Origin: Linepithema humile | Lineage: Eukaryota > Arthropoda > Insecta > Hymenoptera > Formicidae | NCBI RefSeq assembly: GCF_040581485.1 | Contig: NC_090128.1 | Location: 31,154,931 to 31,218,930, forward strand | Length of the DNA: 64,000 nucleotides | Reading direction: 5' to 3' | Part shown: in pieces, positions 12,967 to 22,834 of the stretch | How positions within the stretch are numbered: position 1 is the stretch's first letter | Layout of the letters: each line of letters starts with the position of its first letter | Notes under the pieces: generated by a model | Seen by the model: only the letters and a program-made list of their open reading frames with translations | Databases searched by the model: none | Told to the model about the DNA's origin: nothing | Made by a program: the position numbers and the translations under genes

Positions 12967-12974
12967 ATTTACGA

Positions 12975-13616
12975 TAACAAAAAATTAATAAATTTAATTG
13001 AAAAAATAACTTAAAAAGAAACAAATCTAAAAGTAAATAAATTTGTTTCTTGCAAGCATGTCCAATTGTATTAACTATTTTAATTGTATTAATTATTTTT
13101 TTAAATTATTATTTTATCCGTTTCCATTTCTTGCAAACATTATTTCGTGGTACTAACAAGGAAAGGGACCCAAGTGTCCCCCTCCGATTTTGACGAGCTT
13201 TAAATATGTTGTAAAGTAGCTCAAAATAAGAGACACGTATTTTTTTTTATGTGCTTTCTCGCACGTTTAGGGTTGAAACAACCCCTACAAGCTAAAACGG
13301 TTTTTTTGGTTTTGACTGAATATTGTCAAAACTGTAAGAGATATCATAAAATGTTTTGAATAAAAGTTGCATGGTCTTTTAAGAGCTTTATAACCGCGTA
13401 GCTCGATTTTTAAAAAATTTTATATTTTTTAATTTACCCTTACCCCTTCTTATTATTTTTACGAATTTCAAAATTTTTGTTATGACAAAAGTTGTAGCAT
13501 TTTTTACGCTGAATACAACCATATATGATTTTATTATGTTTCGAAATCGCATCTTTCAGAAATGAGTTGTCAATGTCGCACTATATGCATCGCGCTGCGA
13601 TATATGCATATACAAT
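12975..13616. other. Unclassified repeat-like DNA abutting the errantivirus 3' end
   Basis: Non-coding. It replaces almost all of the 3' LTR expected here, and a near-palindrome (tatatgcatatatcgcagcg against gcgatgcatata) sits at the junction near 13590-13612. Probably another inserted or recombined element. Confidence 0.4.
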
Positions 13617-13658
13617 TTTATTATTAATAATTGGTTGTGGTTCTTTGGACCCACAACA

Positions 13659-13674
13659 TCCCCCCCCCCCCCGT
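13659..13674 (-). other. Polypurine tract and start of the 3' LTR stub
   Basis: A run of G on the minus strand is followed at once by TGTTGTGGGTCC, the same bases that open the 5' LTR at 25069. This is the expected plus-strand priming site. Confidence 0.75.
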
Positions 13675-13733
13675 TGAGAAAAGAAAACGAGGAGATACGA
13701 GTTTTCGTAACCTTGAGGCTCCATTTATTTATT

Positions 13734-15431
13734 CTAAAATGGACTTCGTTCTTTCCATAGTTTTATTCCTAATATAATGGCAAGTATTATGACAATTACA
13801 ACAGCTATGCTACTTGTTGTCATAGGATAGACAAATGCTTGTTCTGCGAATGGATTTTTTAGATTGTCGTTAACATCTTTATTTATTTCCTCAAGTTTAT
13901 TACTGAGGTCCATTAATTCTTTCGGATCTTGTATAATTTTTTTAAATTTTAGTCCTTGCAATAGACTTTTCTTATTTTGTGTATTCTGATCTTTGCTAAA
14001 TGTTAAATTAAAATTTGGTAAATAAGTTTGTATATTCGCGATTTGCTCAACGTTTTTTGTTTTTATTGTCATATCTGTTGCAATTACCTTACAGTTTTCT
14101 TTTAACGTTATTTTTCCTGTTCGCTTAATTACTACAACAGTTTCTTTATTATTTTTACAATGTATATATATTTGTTGTTCCTTAAGTGTAGGTGTAGAGT
14201 ACAACCATGTATTTGGTGTTCTTAATGCTATCCATAAAGTTTGATTACTCTTAATATAACGCTTATCGCAATTATCCGCATTTTTTGTTATATGTGAGTA
14301 CGTTTGTATTTCGCAAAGAGAATTTGTGTTTACAATATAAATAGGACTATAAGGTTCGCATAAATATGTATTGTGTACATTGATACATTTATTTAAGTTT
14401 TCTTTTGTTATAGTCATGTATGTCGGTCCGTCTGTACTTATCGCGATTATATGTTGATTTACTTCAGTGAAAACGAAAATATTGTCATGGTCATGTATAG
14501 GTAAAGGAATTATTTTTATTATTTTGTATTTAGGAAATGTTATCAAAGGGAATTGTAGTATAGTATAAATATTTGTATTGTCATAGTATGCGCTTGTGGT
14601 AATTAATTTTTTGATGGTATTCCATTCTTCTATTTTGAGTCCAAAAGGAAATTGTGTTCCTTGAGGCAAATGAGGCGTCGCTTCTTTTAATTCAGAAATT
14701 ATTTTTTCTATTGGTGTTATTTTTGGATTTAATATTCCGTTTTGTATTTGTGTCAGAAAATCCATAATATCTTGAATGTCTCGCTGTAGATCAGTTAGAA
14801 TTGCATTTATTATTAGAAAGTGTTCTAATATATCTTCTCGTTTAATTTCATCTGAGATTCAATTGTAAATATTTTTTGTAGCGTTTTTTAATAATTTGTT
14901 ATTATGTTCTAGTGCATCTTCTAGCTTATTTATGTGTGTAAGCGTTGTGTTTAATATTTTTATTTGCGTTTTTGCGGCGTGTTGTGTTATTTGTTCGTTA
15001 TTTTTTATCAAATGTAATTGTTCATTAATATTTTTCTCGTCATCTGCGTCCATGGTTCCAAATAGAGTTTTAGCGATACTACCTATCCCGTTTATTAATC
15101 CGCGTCGTTTGTCGGAAGGTTTTTTATAAATGGTATTTATATTTGTTTTATCGATTCCGTCAATTGATTAATGTTTTTTTCGATTATTAACTTCATGTTT
15201 CGTGCATGGTTGTTTAGTGGATTTATTATTAATTTCATTACAAATTTCATCCGTATCTTGTATTTTTTCCTTAATACGTTTAAATCTTATATTTATTGCC
15301 GTAATATCTAATTTTATTACTAGTTTCCATTTTGTTTCGATGAGATTTAGTTCTCCTATTTGTTCATAATATAGCCCTGGTTCTTGTGAGAAGTACTCTA
15401 TCTTGACTGGGGATATTGTTTCAGTTCTCAC
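13734..15431 (-). pseudogene. env: Errantivirus envelope gene, broken into three frames
   Basis: Three minus-strand segments in different frames (15431-15168, about 15129-14859, 14836-13734) follow one another like one envelope protein. The middle piece has a furin-like basic site (KRRG) followed by a glycine-rich fusion-peptide-like stretch and 'LFGTMDADD', the pattern of Gypsy and baculovirus F-type envelopes. The last piece is cysteine-containing and ends in a single membrane helix ('SSIAVVIVIILAIILGIKLW') with a short tail. Breaks lie near 15150 and 14850. It encodes no complete envelope. Confidence 0.75.
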
Positions 15432-15614
15432 CTTGATTAGTTTATCCTCTAGTATAGCGTACCTGGAAGTTTTATGCTACGTGTTATATTATATCAATAG
15501 TGTAGGGTGTTACGATAATTTTTTATATGTGCGTGTTCTGCATTTTGTCCTTTGAAAGGGTCTTGTGATTCTCGCGAGTGCTACTGTGTGTCAGTTCTTG
15601 TTAGATCGTGTTTA

Positions 15615-15983
15615 ATGATGGATCCTTCTTTTGAAAATTTAATTATTATTGTGCGGCCTACGACCGGCCAGCGAGTGGTGATTGTGCGTGAGTTAACTAC
15701 GGCGGAGCTATTGGAGGACGTAGTTCCTGCTTACGTTCAGGGTTCGGTGGAGCGATGTCATATTCGCTGCGAAAGAACGGCCCTTACCCTTGAACTCATC
15801 GAAGGGTTGCGTAGTGCGGTGTCGAGGCAGTTTCGATTTGGTGGGCATCGTCGTCGTCGTGTGGGGTATTTAGAGTGGCGACGTGCAATGTTGACCATAC
15901 TCGAGGCGACTTGCACCCTGAATCGGATTTTTTGGCTCCAGGAGGAGGCCAGCGAGAACGAGGATTATCCTGATTCTCCATAA
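15615..15983 (+). CDS. Unknown 122-residue frame, antisense, between pol and env
   Basis: Plus-strand frame opposite to the retroelement genes. It starts at a double ATG (15615/15618) and ends just before the true end of pol. The protein is rich in Arg, Glu and Leu, with a basic patch (HRRRRVGYLEWRRAM) and an acidic tail. A TTTTTATATG word near 15519 and a TCAGT initiator-like word near 15592 lie upstream. Base composition is GC-richer than env beside it. It may be an accessory gene of the element, a captured gene, or chance. I do not recognise it. Confidence 0.35.
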   Translation: MMDPSFENLIIIVRPTTGQRVVIVRELTTAELLEDVVPAYVQGSVERCHIRCERTALTLELIEGLRSAVSRQFRFGGHRRRRVGYLEWRRAMLTILEATCTLNRIFWLQEEASENEDYPDSP

Positions 15984-16096
15984 TGCGGTAAGTGTCATTT
16001 AGTTTTCGATAAAATGCTTAATGCGGTTTGCATGCACCAGCATTGTTTTTCGCCCCTTTTTTATGATGTAGTTAACGCTTGATTTTTTCTCAATTA

Positions 16097-18588
16097 CTAT
16101 GTAAGGTCCTGTCCACATAACGCGTCAAGTTTTTTCGAGCGTCCTCGTCTTAGTGTTTCGTCGTATAATAATACCTTGTCGCCTGCTCTAAATGTGCTTA
16201 TATTAGCCTTTTTGTCGTAGCTTTCTTTTGACTTTGCTTTCTCCTCTTGCATGTTCGCTTTCGCTACCTGGTGTGCTGTACGCAATCTTTCTTTGAACTC
16301 GGATATGTAGTCATCATACGTATACGTTAATTTCGGAGGACATGTCAGGGCCGTAGGGAGCGTAACCTGGTGTCCGTACAACAGTTCAAATGGCGTATAA
16401 CCTGTCGCTGTATGTGGTGTAGTATTGTATGTAAACATCGCGTAGGGCAGCCATTCGTCCCAATCGGTCTGATCTCCATTTATGTAGTGTCGCAAGTACT
16501 CTGCTAGTGTCCTGTGCGATCTTTCGAGCGCGCCGTTACTTTCCGGGTGGTACGCGCTTGTACGAATCTTCTCAATTTTTAACAGTTTGCAAGTGCTCTT
16601 AAACACTTCACTCATAAAATTCGTTCCCTGGTCGGTGAGAATTTTATCAGGCACTCCGTATTCCAAAATTATTTTTGTAACGAATGCCTTCGCTACTGTA
16701 CCAGCTTCCTGATTTTCGATGGGCATTGCCTTGCTCAATTTCGTGAAATGATCTTGGAATGTTAGTACGTATTTGTTTCCGGTTAGAGTTACGGTTAACG
16801 GTCCTACTATATCTAGTGCGCATTTTTCGAATGGCCTATCCGGAGTATCGGTAATAATCATTGGCGTTTTACTTCGCCGTTTTAATTTATTCTTTTGGCA
16901 ATGCTCGCATTTGGCGATGTATTGTTTTACGTCTTTTGTTAACCCTTTCCAGTTGTGAGTTAAACGGATTCGATTTATGGTGCGTTGCACGCCTTGATGC
17001 CCGCCTATCGGTGCATCATGATACTCATATAATATTTGCTGTTTCTCTTCCTCCGTGTACCTTTTTATCTCTTTTTCGCTATCTCTTTCTTCTTCCTCTT
17101 CATCACTCTCTTTCTCCTTGTCGATTATATGTATAGCGTGAGCGACGTTGCGACTTAGTGCGTCAGCATTTGTATTGTATTTTCCGGCTTTGTGTACGAT
17201 TTCATAGTCATACTCTTCCAATTTCAGTCTCCATCTAATTAGACGAGATCCTGGATCGGTCACGTTAAACAACCAAATTAGCGGTTTATGATCGGTGACA
17301 ATTTTAAATTTGGTCCCGTATAGGTACGGTCGAAAATGTTTGACCGCCCACACAATCGCGAGTAATTCTTTTTCCGTCGTGTTATAATTTTGTTCCGCAT
17401 AAGAAAGAATTCTGCTAGCATAAGCTATTGGTCGGTCTTGTCCTATCATTCCTTGTGACAAGATACCTCCTATCGCGAAATCCGATGCGTCGGTAGCCAG
17501 TATAAATTCATCGTTGAAATTTGGGTACTGCAAGACGGGGGCGGTAATTAGTTTCTCTTTTAGATTCTCAAAAGCTTTTTGCTGCTCTTGTGTCCACTCG
17601 AATTTTACTCCCTTTTTAACTAATTTTGTGAGTGGTTTGACTATTTTCGAAAAATTTTCGATAAACCGTCTATAATAGCCCGCCAGTCCTATGAATGATT
17701 GCACATCCTTGACTCGTTTTGGCGTAGGGAAATTCTTTACTGCTTGGATCTTTCCAGGGTCAGGCATAATTCCGTGTTCGGTAATTATGTGTCCTAAATA
17801 TGCCACTTCTTTTCTAAGAAATTCACACTTGTCCGGCTGTAATTTTAGATTATTGTCGCGTATTTTTTGTAATACTTCTAATAGTCGCCGGTTGTGGTCT
17901 TCTAAACTAGCGCCGTATATCACGATGTCGTCTAAATAGACCAGACACCGTATTCCTTGTATGCCCGCCAGAATAGTATTCATTAATCTTTGAAACGTTG
18001 CCGGGGCATTCTTTAGCCCGAACGGCATCCAATTAAATTCATAATGCCCGTAGGGCGTTGAAAAAGCCGTTTTTTGCTTATCTCTGTCTGCCATGGGTAT
18101 TTGATGATAGCCCGATGCCAGATCTAACGTTGTAAAATATTTCGAATTCCCTAATTGGTCCAAAATATCTGTTATATTTGGCAGTGGAAAAGAGTCTCCG
18201 ACTGTTAGGTCGTTTAATTTTCGGAAATCGACCACGACTCTCATTTTAGGTTTTCCCGAAGCGTCTGTTTTCTTCGGTACCACCAAAAGTGGTGCGTTCC
18301 ATTGACTCGAGCTTGGACGTACGATATCGTTTCTTAACATTTCCTGTATCTGTCTATTTACTTCGGCCTTATGCTTCTCCGGTAATCTATACGGTCGCGT
18401 ATTCGCGGGTGCCGTACCGGCTCGAGTTACGATCTCGTGTTGCAGTGCCTCGGTGCAGGTCAGGAGTTCTCCGTCCAAATGGAATACATCATCGAAATCT
18501 TCGCAGATTTTAAGTAGAGTTTTTCGCTCTTCGTTATTTAAGTGATCGAGACAACCCGAGTCGAAATTTAGCGTCTCTTTTAATGCTC
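16097..18588 (-). CDS. pol: Errantivirus pol: reverse transcriptase, RNase H, integrase
   Basis: The frame is open from about 18588 (first ATG 18478). In order it has the RT core ('FTTLDLASGYHQIPM', then 'VYLDDIVIYG' with the catalytic DD), RNase H ('LATDASDFAIGGILSQ', 'TTEKELLAIVWAVKHF'), an HHCC zinc region ('HQGVQRT' to 'CEHCQKNK') and an integrase core with D, D and E in 'ALDIVGPL', 'LTDQGTNF' and 'ESNGALERSHR'. Near 16125 a one-base shift sends the frame into an early stop at 16097. In the next frame the GPY/F-type integrase tail ('WTGPYIVIEKK') continues to about 15999. The catalytic parts are intact. Confidence 0.9.
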
Positions 18589-19884
18589 ATACAGCCTATA
18601 TGAACCTATTTTTACGGAATTAGAACCTAGAACTCCTCTTTTAAAACTTGATCTCCTATAATTTGATGTTGAAATACTACTTTAAACCTATAGAGCCTCA
18701 CAAAATAGATTGTATTACTGCGAGAACTCCTCCATTAAACCTCGAACTTTTATCTAGTATATATATATATACTAGATAAATTCGACCTATAAAAGTTATT
18801 ATAATGTTTAATCATAAAGAAAAATATTTAATTCGTTGCATTTCCAACTTTTATTAATATTGATACCTTTCCGTTTCCTTCTTCAAAATAGTGATATGAT
18901 ATCTGAAAAAGATTCAGCGCAAAAAAATTTTTTTAAATTAATTTTTTTATTAAATGTTAACTATTTTAGATGTACTCGTTAAAATTCAAATAAGAATGAA
19001 AAACTATACGAGCAATATGCATAATGTGGTTGTATTTTGATTATTGCTTTATTAAGTGATACAATATTATCAAACGTTTCAGTCTTAATTTGGATCTTTT
19101 TCTGTATAAATATTTCTGTCTGAACTTGTTTTAACGCATGTTAACTATACTTAATAATATACTCTTAACTATATGTATTACATATACTTAATAAATAATA
19201 TTTAATTCAATAAATATTATGTAATGTTTTTAGTATCTTATTTTATATTTAATATCTTAATTTAATATTTTTAATATAATCACAAAGGTATATGGATTTT
19301 CAGCACTAGTTTTATGATATTATCAAGAAATTCTAATGATTGCAAAAATCTTCACAATAATAAAAAAAATTACTAACTATATAATTTTAATTGATGATAA
19401 TTTTTAATAACATAGAATTTTTAAAAATATTAGAAATTAATACTCAATAGTTGAATTTTGATATTATATTTTGATATTATCAAGAAATTTCTAATAATTA
19501 CAAATTTTCAAAAGATAATAAAATTCAACTAAATGGTATTGATTAATGATATTTTTAAATTGTATGCTATTAAAAATTATCGTTAATCAAAATTATAGTT
19601 AGTATTTTTCTTTATTGTGAACATTTGCAATCATTAGAATTTCTTGATAATATCATAAAAGTAGTGCTGGCAAAAAGGAATCTATATATTTTCAGGGTCT
19701 AAAGCGGGTCAACGGAGGGTTTTAACTAAACCCTACTTTGAAGCTTTAGCAGGAAAAAAGGAAATTTCGGACATATTGTAGCGCCAAAGTAGGTGCTATT
19801 ATATACATACGATACAATGCATAACATCTACTTTGACTCTCTTATGCCTACCTCAAAATAAAAGATTAAGGTTCAATATAGGTG
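18589..19884. mobile_element. 1.3-kb foreign insert between gag-protease and pol, with nested hairpin MITE
   Basis: Non-coding, AT-rich DNA. Its edges are imperfect inverted repeats (cagcctatatgaaccta near 18592; complement of cacctatattgaacct near 19870-19886). Inside, 19301-19670 is a hairpin: CAGCACTA(g/c)TTTTATGATA arms repeated inverted around an AT-rich loop, a likely hAT MITE. A perfect palindrome tctagtatatatatatacta lies near 18755. The gag and pol frames stop at the two edges, which fits an insertion into a continuous or overlapping gag-pol. Confidence 0.6.
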
Positions 19885-22266
19885 CTAAATTTCAACTCGG
19901 GGAAGCGCCTCTTTAATTCGTTGCATGCGTGACAAGGGAATTTCCTTCGGTACATACGTCTGAGCTATTAATATCTCGGCATTTTCTTCTGTCTTTACTT
20001 CTTCAATTTCTACTACTGGAGCTTGCATTTCTATTTTAGTTTCGGTAGTATTTATTATGCTAATCGGGCAACTATTATTTTTTGGCTCGACTAGGCAATT
20101 TCCGATAAATATTCCTGGTCTAGTTTCCACTGCTTGGATTATTCCTGCTGTGTTTTCTTTAGTTATGGCTGTTATAATAGTTTCGCTTCTAGCTTCTAAA
20201 GTAAACTTTTTGCATGGGAAAAGCGTAAATAAATTTTTATCGATGCGTAGTTTTTTGGTAGTATAGTCCCAAGATGCTTGATATTTTTGTAGGAAGTCGG
20301 CTCCGAGGATTCCGTCATATTCGATAGGAAAGTCGTCTTTTATCACGTTCAATTCATGTTTAACTTTTCTTGTTTTTAACGGAATAGTTGCTTGCATTAC
20401 GCCTATAGTATCCGCTTTGTGTCCTGTTGCGCCAATGATTGTTATCTTTTTATCGTATATTATGGTTTCATCTTTCAATTTATTCAATTTTATTAGACTC
20501 ATGGTAGCTCCTGTGTCGATCAACATATTTATTTTATCGTCAATGACTTCATTCATGGGTAGTGAAATCAGATCGAGCTCAGTGTGTGCATGATTTATCT
20601 CATCAGCTGTTAGTACCTTATGCTCTCGTACTGTCTTAGCTGTTGCTTTAATTGTTTTCCTTTCTGCATCGTCGTCCTCAGTCTTGCGATGCTTATTAGT
20701 TTCATTTATGGTATTTCGCGTGTTTGATTCTTCATTTATTTTCTTATTTTTAGTATATTCCGGTTTTCCGTTTAATATCCAACATTCGGTACGGTTATGT
20801 CCGGATTTCTTGCAATAATTACAATGTTTATCTAGCGTATTAAATCTTGATCCGCTCGGTTTAGGCAAAGTAAATTGATTACCGTAGCGGCTCGTTCGGC
20901 AATCGCAACCGTAATGTCCTTGCTTGCCGCATTTATGGCATTGAATTGCCTTAGGATTATTAAAACTTTTATTCGCGTTGTACGCGGAATCACGTGGTCT
21001 TTTTAATTTTTCCTCTGCTTTGGCCCCTTCGATGGCTTCTTGCAGGGTTGCATATCGTTGCGCGCGTATTACCATTCGTATATCCTCGCGCAGTCCATAC
21101 ACAAAGTTTTGTAGCGCTTGCTGTTTAACTGTATCTAATATAGTGCGTTTATCTTGCGGTGTCTTTCCTGGACTGTCTGTTAGAGATTCGTATAGCTGCA
21201 TCGCTAAATGGTCTGCTCGTGCCCCATATTCTACTGCACTTTCTCCGGGTCGTTGTTTCAAATGATTAAATTCAATTTGAATCGATGCAGGATTTTTCTT
21301 AGGGTAGTAAAAGCTTTCCAGTTCGTTTTTTAACTGTTCAAACGATCTGATATCTTTGATCTCAAAATTTATTAATGCTCTGCCTTGCAATTTAGTCGAC
21401 ATTATGACGTCGAGTAGCTCGTCTGCGAACTCGGGCTTTACATACTTCATGGCACATGTACAAGCGCTTAGAAATGATTTTAAGTTCGTTCGTGACGTAC
21501 CGTCAAAAATAGGTATTAAATTTATCGCGTTTTTTGATGTCATGTAGCGTTGTGCGTCAGTGGATTGTCTGTTTCGTATGTCTTCAGTAGTTCGACCGTA
21601 TGAAATGTCGGTTTCGCGTTCTTGTCGCGGATTTCGTTCGTGATGATGCGCATGAAGATACTCAAATAATGTCGCGATCTGTTTGCGCATTTCGTGCATT
21701 GTTTCTTCTAGTGCTGAAATCTGATTTTTATTTTTTGGGCGTGTTCCCGTTTGAAGTCCGCTGGCTTCGTTTTCTCTTGTATTTTGCTCCATTAACGCGG
21801 ATATTTCGTTTTCTATTTCGATGTCTGCCTCACTCTTCCTTCTTTGAGACATTTTTTCGTTTCTTTTTTCACGGATTTCGTCCGGATCAAATATGCTACT
21901 ATCGTATGATGTTAGCTCAAACTCGCTGTAATCTGACACGCGGCTTGGTGTTTTACTAATGTTAGGTCTAGTCTTTTTAGTTTTTACTTCTATCACGGTA
22001 TCGTTAAGAGCGGGAATTAAACTCGAATCGATATCTTCGAATGTGTAATCTCGTTTAGTTTCTATGTTTGCATCTAATTCGTCGTCGGTATCACCGTCCG
22101 AGTTTGTGTATTGTAATGTACGGCGTACGTTATCGCTTATGTCGCGAGTCGCGTCTTCGATAACGCGTATCGGGTTTAACGCTGTGCGGATTGCGTGTCG
22201 CGCTTGGTTGCTTAATAGCCACGACCTATTTCGTATGGGACCGGGGTCGCTTTCGCTTTTGTACAT
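19885..22266 (-). CDS. gag: Errantivirus Gag with C-terminal aspartic protease
   Basis: 793 residues. The N-terminal third is acidic and Ser/Thr-rich. The middle holds a Gypsy-type capsid region ('IPIFDGTSRTNLKSFLSAC'). Two zinc knuckles follow: C-x2-C-x4-H-x4-C in 'CHKCGKQGHYGCDC' and 'CNYCKKSGHNRTEC'. The protease active site is 'LIDTGATMSLI' (D-T-G), with the flap and 'ILGADFL' further on. Fusion of protease to Gag without a frameshift differs from canonical gypsy, where protease is in Pol. The frame ends at the edge of the 1.3-kb insert, so the natural end may have been further on. Confidence 0.85.
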   Translation of the reverse strand: MYKSESDPGPIRNRSWLLSNQARHAIRTALNPIRVIEDATRDISDNVRRTLQYTNSDGDTDDELDANIETKRDYTFEDIDSSLIPALNDTVIEVKTKKTRPNISKTPSRVSDYSEFELTSYDSSIFDPDEIREKRNEKMSQRRKSEADIEIENEISALMEQNTRENEASGLQTGTRPKNKNQISALEETMHEMRKQIATLFEYLHAHHHERNPRQERETDISYGRTTEDIRNRQSTDAQRYMTSKNAINLIPIFDGTSRTNLKSFLSACTCAMKYVKPEFADELLDVIMSTKLQGRALINFEIKDIRSFEQLKNELESFYYPKKNPASIQIEFNHLKQRPGESAVEYGARADHLAMQLYESLTDSPGKTPQDKRTILDTVKQQALQNFVYGLREDIRMVIRAQRYATLQEAIEGAKAEEKLKRPRDSAYNANKSFNNPKAIQCHKCGKQGHYGCDCRTSRYGNQFTLPKPSGSRFNTLDKHCNYCKKSGHNRTECWILNGKPEYTKNKKINEESNTRNTINETNKHRKTEDDDAERKTIKATAKTVREHKVLTADEINHAHTELDLISLPMNEVIDDKINMLIDTGATMSLIKLNKLKDETIIYDKKITIIGATGHKADTIGVMQATIPLKTRKVKHELNVIKDDFPIEYDGILGADFLQKYQASWDYTTKKLRIDKNLFTLFPCKKFTLEARSETIITAITKENTAGIIQAVETRPGIFIGNCLVEPKNNSCPISIINTTETKIEMQAPVVEIEEVKTEENAEILIAQTYVPKEIPLSRMQRIKEALPRVEI

Positions 22267-22500
22267 TCACGCGTTTTTATATTTTATATAATGGTTCGGA
22301 CTTACAGTAGTAGTAGTATGATCGCTCGCATGTTGCCTCGTCCTTAGCTGCGGTTCGCTGTCCGGCTGTAGATCGTAGGCTGTAGGTGTAGGTCGCTCGG
22401 CTGCTTTCTGCGGCTGGCTCCTATTTCGCTGACTCCGCTCGGCACTGCTTGGCTCTGGATAGTCTGCTGCTGCGCTGCTACTCTGCTTACCGTTGCGTTA

Positions 22501-22735
22501 GTCGGGGTCTTCTCGTTTCAATAATCTCCGTATTGAAACTTGTCCGCCGACTATTTTGCACTCAATTTTCGGCTGCTTACTGCTGCGTTGGTCGGGGTCT
22601 TCTCGTTTCAATAATCTCCGTATTGAAACTTGTCCGCCGACTATTTTGCACTCAATTTTCGGCTGCTTACTGCTGCGTTGGTCGGGGTCTTCTCGTTTCA
22701 ATAATCTCCGTATTGAAACTTGTCCGCCGACTAAT
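22501..22735. repeat. Three 90-bp repeats with hairpins in the errantivirus leader
   Basis: Copies start at 22501, 22591 and 22681 (exact 90-bp spacing; the third is cut at 22735). Each contains the perfect inverted repeat GTTTCAATA-N7-TATTGAAAC. They lie in the untranslated leader between the primer site and gag. Confidence 0.9.
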
Positions 22736-22809
22736 TTTCACTTACTTAAAATTTTTTCTTTTTGTTTCAGGCTCTGGACTTCCGGGTTCCTGGTCCCGAA
22801 GGAGAGGCA

Positions 22810-22828
22810 GATCCCACCGCTGCCACCA
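22810..22828 (-). other. Primer-binding site of the errantivirus-like element
   Basis: Minus strand tggtggcagcggtgggatc begins 6 nt after the LTR end. Its place directly after the TG...CA LTR defines it; the tRNA is not assigned. Confidence 0.65.
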
Positions 22829-22834
22829 GAATTT

